From positions 1 to 64,000 of the forward strand of contig JADNRY010000346.1 of the NCBI GenBank assembly GCA_015501585.1: a stretch of 64,000 nucleotides of DNA, written 5' to 3'. Position numbers and translations under genes: made by a program. Below the pieces are notes generated by a model. That model was given only the letters and a program-made list of their open reading frames with translations, searched no databases and was not told the origin of the DNA. This document shows positions 1-10,929 of the stretch, piece by piece (position 1 is the first letter of the stretch; the number at the start of each line of letters is the position of its first letter). This stretch comes from Rhodocollybia butyracea. Taxonomy: Eukaryota > Basidiomycota > Agaricomycetes > Agaricales > Omphalotaceae.

Positions 1-3000
1 ATCCATTCGTGGTTAGCTAAGGTATTAAGGTCAGTATGCAGTAGCAATTCTCGAGCATTGAAGGCACCTTGATGATAGGTTCCTCGCCCTCCTTCTCCTC
101 TTTACGCTGGAAACAGTCTGTGATGTCAGGTATCTCGCGAATGATTGTTGATCGACACGTTCGTTCGATGATTCCGACAAGGAGTAGCTTGGGCATATCT
201 GAGGCAAACTAAGATTCAGCAGCATGATGAGCATCGGAAGGTTCAGATACAGACTGGAGAAACTCACATCAAGCTGGAATGTACAGCACGTCTCGTTGAA
301 ATCGAACGATACCGCCTGAGGAAAGTTCAACTGGAAATGAGAACGAACATTCTTGACCTGGTTCAAGAAACCTTTTTGATGCAGTTTTCTGTTTTGTCGC
401 TTCGGCTTGAGTTCTTCTTCGTCGTCTTCCGCAAGTTCGCGTTCTAATTCTTCATCTCCATACTCTCCCAACTCATCCTCATCCTCCTCACTATCATCAT
501 CCTCATATGTTGCTTGCTCGGTCCTTTGTCGTGCTCGCTTTGCATCGTCAGCATCACCGTCTCCAACCTCGCTCTCCTCGTCGTCGTTCCGTTTTTTACC
601 ACCACTTGTTCCTTCCTCTTCGTCATCATCACCAGGCTGCGGCTCCCCGCGGTCACCTCTGGTCTTCTTTCCTTTACCCAGTTGAGCGATCTGATGTTTC
701 AAATCTGCATCGAGTCTCTTCATCTCCGCTGTCATCTCCTTCTTCAGCATAAGCGGGTACTTGACTTTGAATGATTCCAAAATTTCCGTTGGCTCCACGT
801 CATGTTCCGCTTCGTATTCCTCTCTCGGAACAGGTTGATCGTCACTGTGTACTGCATCCTCCGAGAGTCACCTTCAGCCTGGAGTTGTTCATTAACAGAC
901 ACACTCTCTACGAGTTGAGATAACGTCAGTCGACTCGCTCGTTTGCAGAAGATGTCTATATCTTCAGGAGGTATTCCAGCTCGGACTTTAATGTTCATGG
1001 AGGGAGTCTTTGGCTTTTGAGAAGCGGTCATGACGATCTCACGTAGACGAGGAATACCGAGAGTGACATTGGCGGCACCGTGACCCGCAAAATGGAAAGT
1101 GTTCAGTGTCATCTGTGTTGAAGGTTCTCCGACGCTAAAATACCAGTGTTATCGTCATGTTGTAGTTATCAATCATCAAACGTACCCTTGTGAAGCCAAT
1201 AGGCCAACAGCTTCTCCGGGTTCGACTAGGCTCCGCATGTACTTGACATGCATCAGCATGCGGAAAGATGCCGCGTTCAGAGGCACTCTTCTACTTTTCC
1301 ATTTCTCCTCAAAGTCGCCCTTGAGTACCTTGTCAGGGTTCTTCTTAACATAGGCCTTTAGAGCGTCGGCGAAAGCTTCAGAAGTGCTTCCCAAGTACCG
1401 TACAGGGTTGTACAAAGACAGACAAGGATCTAACGCACTTCGTTTGGCAGGTTTGTGCTTTGTGACCTTCTTCATATAGACATGAGCATCATCTCCTCCA
1501 ACATGGGGTAATATATCTTTCGGTCGAAGCTTGTTGACAAAGGACTTTTCGTTGCGCGCGATAAATTCGAATTGTCGGAGATGTTTCTGCTTGGTTACAT
1601 CTAAAGCGTCACCGCCATAATGGAACTGGTAGATGGAAGAATCACTACCACGGACGGTGTTGTCGTAATGGACTCGAATGCCCTCCAAGTGCTTGATGAG
1701 ACACCGTTGCAGATACCCGGAACGAGATGTCTTGACGGCGGTATCAATCAGACCTTCTCTTCCAGCCATACAATGGAAATAGAATTCCTGTGGCTTCACC
1801 CCCGTTAAAAATCGACTGGCAACATAACCACCAGCCATCGCTTTCGTTTCAAAGGGCTTGAATGATGGTAGCGTTTTACCGCTAACCATAACTGGAACAC
1901 GTCGACCCTCCAGTTCCTGTTGACCCAGAGCACAGGATATCTGTCGAGCATTGACTGCACTACCTTTGGCACCAGATTGGGTCATGGTCTGCATGTGGTT
2001 GTGTGGGAACTGGCGGAGTAGACCAGAGGGCATGACTGCTTTCTCGATACTCGTCGTTAGCTTCGAAAGGCCGTTTTTGACCGTCATATCGAGCCCAGCC
2101 ATCTTATTGTCATCCCTCAGTACGTCCTGTAGTAGACCTTTCAATGCGTCCGGAACCTCTTCTGGCGGTAAGTTGTCAAGCGAGGGGAAGTTCTCGATAG
2201 CGCCTTTTGTTCCTAATTCCCTCCCATCCTGTAGGATCTTCGTCCGTTTCGCATCTCCTTCAGGTGTTAGCATAAGATCGTCCATTCGACAGGTGAATGC
2301 TCGATGCTGGAGGAACTTCGTGAAGAGTCGGCTAAGAACACCAAGCAGTTTTCCAGCGACGTCGGCGCCATATAGCTCGTAAACCGAGTGGACGATGCCA
2401 TAGTCGGAAGCTCCGAATGCTGCTTTGTCGAGGACACCACAAAGAAGCTCGCCGTCCATGAAGATGACTTTGTCCTCCTGCGAGGCGCTGCCCCATAGAT
2501 GACCAGGAACCTTTGTACCAGCGGTGAGGTTTATGCCCTCCATATTGTCGGGAGTGATATTCTTCATCACAGTAGATATCTGCAACGGGATATAAGCTAC
2601 ACAAAAACCGCTGACTACGCAAATGCTCACGATCTGCTTTCCAGTCCAGAGGGGTTGCGGCTTCCAAATCGTGGGTGGTAAGGTGACCAAACGATGACCA
2701 TCCAGACCTTCATCTTCAGGTTTGAGAGCGCCATACAGAAGCTGGAAATACTCTTCTCGGCTAAAGAAGGCGCTTTGGCTGGTCATCCAAACACCTGCGA
2801 CAACATGATCCTGAATGAGACCCCGAAGAGGGTTTCCAGACGTCGGTACGAGGTATTGGTTGTCCGTGTTGGAAATCATCTCCGCTTCGGCGCGCGCAAC
2901 TTGATTCTCTGGGCGGTAGGATTCAGAAAATGTCACAAGTAAAGTAACGAAAAAAGCCTCACGAGGAAAATGGATGTTCATTTCTGGAGAAACCCGGGTG

Positions 3001-5497
3001 AGTTGACGAAGGCAACGACGGGCTTAAGGCTTACCATCACCATCGAAATCAGCTTTAAAGATCGGTAAGTCAACCTAGGAATTTGGGCTAGAAGAAGAGT
3101 ACGTTACCATTATAGGAGTTACTAGAGGAGTCGCGTCAAGTTCATTGAACAAGACATTGAGACATATTACTCACCAATTCGCATAGTGCATCCTGATAGT
3201 TTTTTCTCCAACCAGTATCCTCGCCTTGTGAGTCATCATACTAGGCTTGTGCAGTGTAGGCTGGCGATTCAAAATCAGGATATCCCCATCCCTAAGATGT
3301 CGATATACTTTTTTGTTGATTGAGGGTGTCCTGGTATAAAGCCCGTGCGAGCCCTAGAGGATGCATCCTTGTCTTGTTGAGGTGTGAGAAGTTGATTAGC
3401 GATAGCGGTTCGCTGATCGACGCTGAGCTTGTCCTATGAAGATCGGTAAAAGGTCAGAATGGTTCGAAAGATGAAACTTACAAGGGAAAGCTGAGTGCCG
3501 TCTTCGTATTCGACCATTGTTGCACCTGGATAACCTCGTGGACCATTGATGACTCTGGCTCGCATTTCATGGAAATTCGCGGGGGTCACTGGTTCGGGGA
3601 AGGTAAGCTTCCTAGCGAACACTGGGGGGACGCCAATTTCGCTCGGTTCAATGTTGACATCGGGGGATATGACCGAACGGGCGGCATAATTAACTCGCTT
3701 TCCCTGAAAGGACGTTCGTCAGCGCAAGCGTAAATTGTAATGTTACTTTAAACACACCATCATATGCTTGCGGAACAATCCCTCCTTCTTCTCTAACCCT
3801 TGCTTCACTCCAGCTGGAGGCAGTTTCCCTTGTCTCACCGGTTGAGGGTTCTTGCTGCTATCCATGAAGCTATTCACATCCACCTGTAACTGAATCAACG
3901 CCGCCAGCAACTGCTCCATCACCTTCTTCCTCTTCTCCTCGTCATGTTCTTCTCCTTTTTGCGAAGCCGTCCGCAGATCGATATTCAAATCTCGAAGACG
4001 ATAGGCTGTGTTGAGTACCCGTGCGAGGAGTTCGTTTTGCGGATGCTCGAACAGAATCTCGTTCATCTTGGCCGGTGGACGAAATCGAGTAGGAGCAACG
4101 GGTATGACGTCCAAAAAGAACATATCCGCAGATGCTAGACAGTAGCCTTGAGGGTTAACTTTGGCGTATGAACTGTGCTTTCCGTAAAGCAATGCGCACA
4201 TCGCAGATTCGTTCCGGAACAGACGACGAAGATGCGCGCGACATTCTTCGGCAGCCATGACGCGCTCGTTTCTACCACGCTTTGTTTTAACTTTGCCGTT
4301 GGCCGCCCGAGGAAGGGGTTTTCCATCAGAGTCTTTAGGTTCCTCTGCATCGTCGCCCTCCTCTTCCTCATCCTCTTCGCCTATCGAATCCCCTTCCCTT
4401 CAGAGTCTGCAGGGTCAGACATCATCTCTGCGTCTTCATCAATCTCCTGGAGAGCTACATCGGCTTTATGTTTAGCAGCATGCGCTATGGTTTTCTCCAG
4501 AGTCAATACATCTGGTCGCTTCTTCGAAATCGACTTCTTCTGCTTTACTGACAGATCATACTCGATGACCTTGGTATGCCCTTCTTTTCGGAACGAATAA
4601 GCAAATCTAATTAGAGATGCAATCAATCGTTTACAGCTAGCGAAAAAAGAATGAACATACATTCTGCAATTTTGACACTTGTTAAGGATGGTTGCTTTCA
4701 AAAATTCGGTGATAAGATCCTTTCGATATTGATATACAAGACCGTCTTTATAGCTTCCTCTTTTTGCACCGACAGCTACTTGGCGCGCAATAGTAACCAT
4801 AACGAAGAGTTCGAGTCGAGTAAGAAACGCGACTTCTGTCTCGTCTTCGACGTCATCGTTTCCTTGCATTACAACTTCTTCCTCTTCTTCCTCTTCTTCA
4901 CCTTCTCCTGCAGCTTTTCCCTTTCCCTTTGTATCTCGAGGAGCCTTCTCTCTAAACCTTACTTGCCGTGTCAGTTCGTCAACTTTCTGTGCGTCGTCCA
5001 GAAGGCCGTATTCGAGCAGCCTGAATTTCGCGTTGTATTTTGCCAACTAGGACGTATTAGCCAGACATAATTTTGCGTTATTAAATCATGATACTAACTC
5101 TCTCTTTGTCTATTTTGAATTTGTGACACCATAAACAGCAGCCTCGTAGGAGATTGTACATGTTGGCGAAAAAAAGCGGGTGAAATACAGGCGCGGGCAG
5201 CTCTATGTGACCAAAATGACCCGGACAAGTGAAGTAACTGAGACGGCACGTCGAGCAACTGCAGATGTTCACGATTAATTTATACCTGGATTCGATTCAA
5301 GAAACAACGCACACGTCTTGACGGTCACTAGGTCCTAGAGCAGGATCATAAAGTCCGCCAGCATTTGGACGGTTCAGATCATCGAGTAGCACTGGGTTTA
5401 CAATTTGTTTGACGGAGATGCGGCGAACGTCTTCTGACGTTAGAAATGAAAAGGAAACTCCAGAAACATATGAAGGCAAGGAGTGTGAGATGTTCAT
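1..5497 (-). CDS. RPA1: RNA polymerase I largest subunit (A190), 3' end beyond window
   Basis: Catalytic largest subunit of Pol I, which transcribes 35S rRNA in the nucleolus. The start ATG (5495-5497) has a GCCACC context. Exon 1 joins exon 2 across intron 5259-5312 to give the N-terminal zinc clamp ([21 protein letters not shown]). Then come KCQNC...[28 protein letters not shown], the [12 protein letters not shown] lid, the metal-binding CNSYNADFDGDEMN, SGAKGSNVN-type bridge residues, [21 protein letters not shown], and the Pol I C-terminal part [19 protein letters not shown]. An acidic insert (about 440-700) is typical of the Pol I jaw. Many introns of 48-59 nt were placed by hand: 17-67, 209-267, 1135-1185, 2580-2630, 2909-2962, 2984-3034, 3053-3107, 3122-3174, 3434-3481, 3704-3757, 4607-4660, 5047-5098. 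Three single-base frameshifts lie in or beside G/C runs near 828, 3353 and 4394; they look like assembly errors because conserved protein continues on both sides. Confidence 0.96.
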
Positions 5498-5682
5498 GGT
5501 GGCACAAATTCAACTAGTGGCTCCAGTCACCAGTGTAAGCCAGCTTGCGAAGACCAGTAAGTCGAAGTAAGATTGCGGAAGCGAAAAAAAATTCGACATT
5601 ATGAGCGCTAATCGGGTTTCGAGTTGGGCGCTCGATTCATACATCTAATTACTTTTCATGGCGTTACTGTACGAATCCTACT

Positions 5683-6851
5683 TCACATTACGCTTCCTCT
5701 TTTAGTTGGCACTCTCTTCCCCGATTTAATTCTTTGCGCCTCCCCAACAAGCTCTGCTATGAGACTATTATAGGTCTCCGAGTCTTGCTGCAACGCATCT
5801 CGCGTTTGCAGCAAATGAGTCAAAAGGGTGTTGGTGTTGGCCGTTTGTGAGCGGAATTCTTCCAGACGTCGTTCCAAAGTTCCTAATGGCTGTAGTTTCA
5901 GATTTTCTGCAAGCAAGAACGATCAGTATCTAAGGATCAAATTTAGCAACAAACATACCCAGATCGAGGTCTAGCAAGGACGATATCTTGGCCTCGTCAA
6001 GCGCCGGCTTTGGACCAAACTGATTCTGAGTTGGACGAGATGAAGATGGATGAGGTGAACCAGCACGAGAGCCTGCCCGTGAATGATTTGCAGAAACAGG
6101 AGTGACTGCAGATGCCAGAGCATTTCTTGGACCAGGTGGAGCTGACATGGGCCGCGTAGTTATATGCAATGGAGGAAGTGCTTTTCCGTTGGCGTGGGGT
6201 GGCAGCATTTCGTCCAAATTGACCGGTATACCAAGTGAGATCAGATGCTGTCTCCGTATTCGAGATCGAGTCCAGTTTGGAGGTTTAGTTGCAGGTGGTG
6301 CTCTAAATAGTATCTGGTACAATTCCCGACTGTAAACATATTAGAATAATTCATTGAGAATAAAACCCGCTTTACCTTTCGTGTGTTACCAAAATCTGGT
6401 TAACCCCTTCTACGTCTCGTATTCCGTCCTTGGTAAAGACCTGTTCCAACAGCTGTTCATCGTCCCATACAGGTTCTAGAATATCATTGATATCCTGTTC
6501 AAGTTTTCGTCGGTCTGGTAATGGATCCAAACTCAGAGGCTCCCAATCTGTGTCTATCCGTAAAGTGGAAGGTCCTGCCACTGGAACCTCTGAAAAATCC
6601 GTTGGCGATGCAGCTGCATCCCCGAAATCTCCGAAATCTCCAAAGTCATCATCTTCTCCAGCAATATCCTGTCCTGCAGCAGCTGTTTCTGAAGGCCCAA
6701 AGTCGTCAAAGTCGTCAAAGTCGGCAGAACCTGAAGAGGGGATTGCATCATCGTCTAGAGAAGGCTTGGGTGTCGTTGAGGAAACTATAGATAACGACGG
6801 AGGCTCGTCTGCACCCCAGACAGAGGCTCCAAAAGTCAAGTCATCATCCAT
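5683..6851 (-). CDS. LAA2-like clathrin AP-1 accessory protein (DUF5102 family)
   Basis: Three exons (introns 6330-6375 and 5907-5958) give a protein of about 330 residues. The N-terminal half is acidic and disordered with repeated DFDDF/DFGDF motifs, the kind of short motif that binds clathrin-adaptor ear domains. A conserved core follows: WDDEQLLEQVF, then SRELYQILFRAPPATKPPNW, SRIRRQHLISLGIPVNLDE. The C-terminus has a coiled-coil-like stretch (LERRLEEFRSQTANTN, HLLQTRDALQQDSETYNSL). The core resembles the fungal family containing yeast Laa2/YBL010C, which helps recruit the AP-1 accessory factor Laa1 to Golgi and endosome membranes. This is recognition from memory, not a search. It lies between RPA1 (same strand, 186 bp upstream of its start) and the divergent RRN11-like gene, sharing an 82-bp promoter region with the latter. 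Confidence 0.65.
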
Positions 6852-6933
6852 CGCCTATTTGAGAGAGAGATGATGGTAGAAGTTCACAGTTGCGATGTTT
6901 GAACTTGTTGTTTCTTGATTCATTACCTTCATC

Positions 6934-7859
6934 ATGTCGTTCAAAACTCAACACATGCAAGATGCCTTCTTGTTCGCAGCTCCTGCTCCTAGTTTAAATG
7001 TGCCTTCAACAGCACGAAAAGTCCATCTCAGGCGCTTGTACGACATCTTGCAATTATGTATCCACCGCGATGACCTACCTCGTGCACGTCGAGCTTGGAG
7101 TATTCTTATAAGGTGCAAAGAAATTAATTGGATGGCGATGTGGGGTATAGCGATTCATCTCATTGAAGAAAATCCGTACGAAGATCATGATTCCACAAGG
7201 AAAATAGAACTGCTCAGAGATATGATACTTCACTATCCAGACGAAGTAGTGTCTGCAATTTTGCCCGTAGTATCTGTTCTCATACTGCTACAGAGAGTTG
7301 CGCTTATCAAGGAACTGGTATTCCGTCTTATCTTTGCTGGACGTCACCGGGAAGCATTGGACGAACTAGAGCTGTAAGTTGACTATGTACTTCTTGGTGA
7401 CCGTGTGCATGATCTCCATAGATACCTTCCGTCTTTCCCGTACCAAGATAACCCAGTTCTACACGTTTACGCAGGTCTTCTGTGTTTTTATCTTTTCCAA
7501 GGAAACAACGGAACCGACAAGCGTATGTACCTTTATCTGCTTGCTTTCATCTGACCACAAATTCCTCATAGCCGCTGTCGTTCAGCCCAACTTGGTACGA
7601 GAAGCTGTATCACATTTTGAGCGTGCCCGAGTGCTTGATCCAGGTAATATTGTCGCGGTTTCTTTCATTCAAAAAGTAGGGACAGTTTTAGCTATATGAC
7701 TCACTCATTTACTTCTTATTCATGCAGATTGCCATTCAAAACCTCGAAACAAATATTCAAGCTACCCAGCTAGCTGAATCGGATGACGATCTGATGGTGC
7801 AAGACGACGATGATCCTCCAAAGCCAAAACGTCTTCGACAAACAATGTCTTCACCATGA
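6934..7859 (+). CDS. RNA polymerase I-specific initiation factor, Rrn11-like
   Basis: Four exons, with introns 7374-7421, 7523-7571 and about 7676-7727, give roughly 255 residues. After a short N-terminus the core reads ARKVHLRRLYDILQLCIHRD, DLPRARRAWSILIRCKEINW, then LVFRLIFAGRHREALDELEL, YLPSFPYQDNPVLHVYAGLL and AVSHFERARVLDPGNIVAV. This TPR-like helical array matches the Rrn11/TAF1A type subunit of the Pol I core factor (SL1 in animals), which positions Pol I on the rDNA promoter. The C-terminus is acidic then basic (DDDDPPKPKRLR), a plausible nuclear signal. The start was chosen as the first ATG of the open frame and gives a compact N-terminus. The gene is divergent from the LAA2-like gene and about 1.4 kb from the RPA1 start. 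The family call is from remembered patterns; the helical repeat could in principle be another TPR protein. Confidence 0.62.
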
Positions 7860-9060
7860 CGGTTTTGCTTTAGTTGGCAGGAACCGCTGGAGTGGAGCAA
7901 TTACTGAGCTTTTGAGCTGGACCCTAACAGATTCTCATCATATGATAAGTCTCGCTGTTGCTCCTGGGTGCTTAGACTCCAATGTTGCGTAACTGGGCGG
8001 GACGGATGATATCTGGTCGCCGGTAGTGCGTCTAACAATCTAGTGAGATGTGTAACGCGCTTCGCAGTCGTAACCTACTGTAGCATCCTCTATCAATATC
8101 ACCCATGGAGAAATGCTCAATCCAAGTACAACTATTTCAAACACTCTTGATCCTCTGGGTTCAACTGTCCAAAATCTTATAAGTTAGAAGACCTTTCTTT
8201 CAAGAATCATTCTCTAATCCTCTAGGCTCTGGTCAAGTAAATGAAATAATCAAATTCAAAAGAACTGGTTGACCCCCACTCGATCCGGTTTACTTTATGT
8301 CTCTGGATGTAGATCATATGGCGTGCTGGAACTAAGTATTTTATGAGTGCATTTAATGTAGTCAAGTTATTTTTATCTTCTCTTTTCTTTCGCCTCTGTC
8401 TACTTATCTCTCTCGATCCGTTATACTTTCTCCTACGTACTCTACTGCATGGAACTGCTTAGTGCCCGATCTGGTGAGTTCTCTCTTGCCATGTTCTTCC
8501 GGGAACTCAGAGACCGGGGTTGTATTCTCAATACCATGCACTCTAGCACAAAGGCAAATAAACTTTGTTATTGCGCCATAATTGGCGCTGTTGGAGAACT
8601 ACTCTGTACGTACGCAGTCCAGTACACGCCGCTTTGACATCCCTCGATTCGTATACGCCGTTAGCTTACAATATACTGTACAGTTGCTAGTACATCACGC
8701 TGCACGGCGTCTTCGAGCCCCCTCAGTTGTTTCTTATTCAACTGAGGTGAGCCCGTTCTTGCATTCTTATTCCGTCTCTTACTTATAGTACATTATAGCT
8801 TAAGTGACTTCTACAGGTACACAGAATTACAGTTGTTTCTTATTCAACTGAGCTTAAGTGACTTCTACAGGCGCAGCCATTACTGACCGATAATAATATA
8901 GAATTGAAGTACAAAGCTTGGGATTTTCAATTGTTTGCAAGTTTACAAATTAATATTCATTTCTATCCTAGAACTAAGGCTATGAACATTGAAACCCTAA
9001 TGAATGGAACTGAAAAATAATTACAAGTAGAGTAAAAGAGCTGTAATGTAAATGCCAGTT
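7860..9060. other. Intergenic, no gene recognised; left edge of duplicated unit
   Basis: No convincing coding exon on either strand. From about 8390 rightwards the sequence resembles about 10930-11260, so it is the 3' flank of the G-alpha duplication. It holds short direct repeats at 8730-8870. Confidence 0.6.
8727..8871. repeat. Interleaved short direct repeats
   Basis: A 21-nt word (CAGTTGTTTCTTATTCAACTG, itself an inverted repeat with CAGTTG/CAACTG arms) occurs near 8726 and 8832. A second word (AGCTTAAGTGACTTCTACAGG) occurs near 8797 and 8851. The two words alternate, as left by a local tandem duplication. No coding role is visible. Confidence 0.6.
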
Positions 9061-10601
9061 TTACTGGTTTTCTGCGAAAGTTTTGTTCCAGGAAGTGCAA
9101 TAACACCGTTCACTTTGACTTTCGACCCATTTCAGAAGCTTGGAATCCTCGATAGCATTGCTTAATATGGTCTCCTTGACAGCACAAAAGACCAGATGAA
9201 GGTTGGTAATATCTGTCGCATGTGTTAAACTACATGAGACAGGTTAATTTTTTTTACATAGATTTGTTATCTTGTTTGTTATCTATACTCACTGCGGGTA
9301 GATATTCAATCTAGCACGGTTAACCAGCATGAATTTCCACAGAATATACTTGACCGCCTTGTTAATGTCGTTTCCGCCAGTATACTCAGGAAAATAGCGT
9401 TCAAGAGGCACCTATGGGATCGTTAAGATCAGAAGATGGCGACCCGGTAAAAATTACACGCCTTTGGTAATTTCCTCTTGAACACATCGATATCCGTGAG
9501 GAGCAGAATTATACTTGTTCGTAGAAACCAGCGAGAGTTGACAATGCTCTCAAAGAGCAACAAGGACTCCATCAATTGATTCTAAACGCATAAATGAATT
9601 AAATCCAGAATATTGGCAGAAAACATAGTACCTGATTCCGTTCTTCTAACAAAACCTGATCATATTCACTCAACGATACACAAAAAATGATACTAGTGAC
9701 ACTTTCAAAATAGTGTATCCACTTTCTGCGTTCGGAGCGCTGATTGCCAACATCAATCAAGTGAATGCTAAAAAGAGAGATAATTAGTAGTAGCATTGAT
9801 GAATAAAGGAGTGATATCCACGATAGTGCACCCATCGTCAATCGTGCCTCAGTAATGCCGGTACTTTTTTCGTGGGCTCTCAAGATGTCGGTTTCGGTGG
9901 GGAGATAGTTGGGCAATCCTATCCGTAACACTTCTCCGAGAAAGCTATACGGAGTATGATTAGAAAACGGAGGTAGCCCCGCTGATTGGACCCACTAAAG
10001 CGCACTGTTCACAAGATAAAACTCGCTGCCATGCTCGTCAATCAGCTTGCTCATGACTGGATCCCGCCACACTTTATGTATTGCATCTGCTATCTCTGGA
10101 GAGAATGGGAATACTTTTGTCTCATCTAGTTTGTAGTCCATGATATTTTCGGCGAGCTCCTAGCAATGTCATGAGAGAATACTACTATGAATATGCAAAT
10201 ATGCTTTGATAGTTCATGAACACCAAGACCCACCCTATTCGAGTAAACTGTACAGTCGGTACCAAATGTCCCCATAGCGACAATGATGGCCTGGGCAGAG
10301 TCAAGGACATTGCGGTAGACAATATTACGATATGCAGCGCGTTCTGTACTTTCTAGGCCACTGCCATGGATAATACGCATTTGCTTCATAATTTCAGACT
10401 TCCCAGAGGAGGACGAGCCTGAAAGGATTGAAAGAGCCAGTAAGTGAAATGGTCGGGTATCAGGAGAAACCACGCCAGCTCGCCTAGCACAAGAACTTTA
10501 CTTTCTCTCTTGAATTTCTGGGAATCGTCCTCAATTTGCCTATCGATGGCGTCGCTTTTCTCCTTAGCCTTTTTGTCTGGCTGGGAGACTCGGTTGCCCA
10601 T
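9061..10601 (-). CDS. Divergent heterotrimeric G-protein alpha subunit, copy 1
   Basis: Start MGNRVSQ carries the MG myristoylation motif. Spliced motifs: P-loop [20 protein letters not shown], alpha-helical domain with [16 protein letters not shown], switch [13 protein letters not shown], switch [19 protein letters not shown], then [26 protein letters not shown] in place of the NKxD segment, and THATD for the G5 loop. Compared with Gi-type subunits the P-loop GAGES is GSSSS, the arginine-finger position is His, DVGGQ is DVGNQ and NKKD is TDID. These changes suggest altered nucleotide binding or hydrolysis (inference). The intron inside the P-loop, 10419-10493, begins GC. The C-terminus runs about 18 residues past the family's usual end (ends FAENQ), so receptor contact may differ. 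Neighbour copy 2 lies upstream in the same orientation. Confidence 0.88.
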
Positions 10602-10929
10602 ATTTCGAAGAGATACAGGATCGTACGCAAGTAAGAGCTGGAAGAGAAGAAATGCGGCGTTGACGGAAATCGTCAATCTAAAGGATTGTGCATTGCATTC
10701 TGCAACAGAGCGGACCAAAGTGGTGATTTCGGGCGGCATTCCCTGCAATCCCCATTTTAAGTATTGCAGACTGCTCTAGACTTCTATACTCAGAGTCACG
10801 ACATGCAGAATCCAATGCGGGAAAGATCTGGATTGGGGATTTGCCACGCGAGGTCGAGTGATGCCGGCGTATTCGGCATCAGAGAAGTTTAGGCTCGGGA
10901 TGTTGTGTAAAGCAATTGCCGATACGTAA

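Larger units (their letters stand above)
8390..10760. repeat. Segmental duplication, unit A (G-alpha copy 1)
   Basis: Unit A holds a complete G-alpha gene plus 3' and 5' flanks that align with unit B (about 10930-12890). Shared flank words include TCTGGTGA followed by TCTTGCC, ATTTTCAATTGTTT downstream, and GGTGATTTCGGGC upstream. Boundaries are estimated by eye and the copies have diverged at many positions, so the duplication is not recent. Confidence 0.7.

Noticed and set aside
407..685. Plus-strand Ser-rich frame
   Set aside because: It is the antisense of the acidic Glu/Asp-rich RPA1 insert; low complexity, not a gene.
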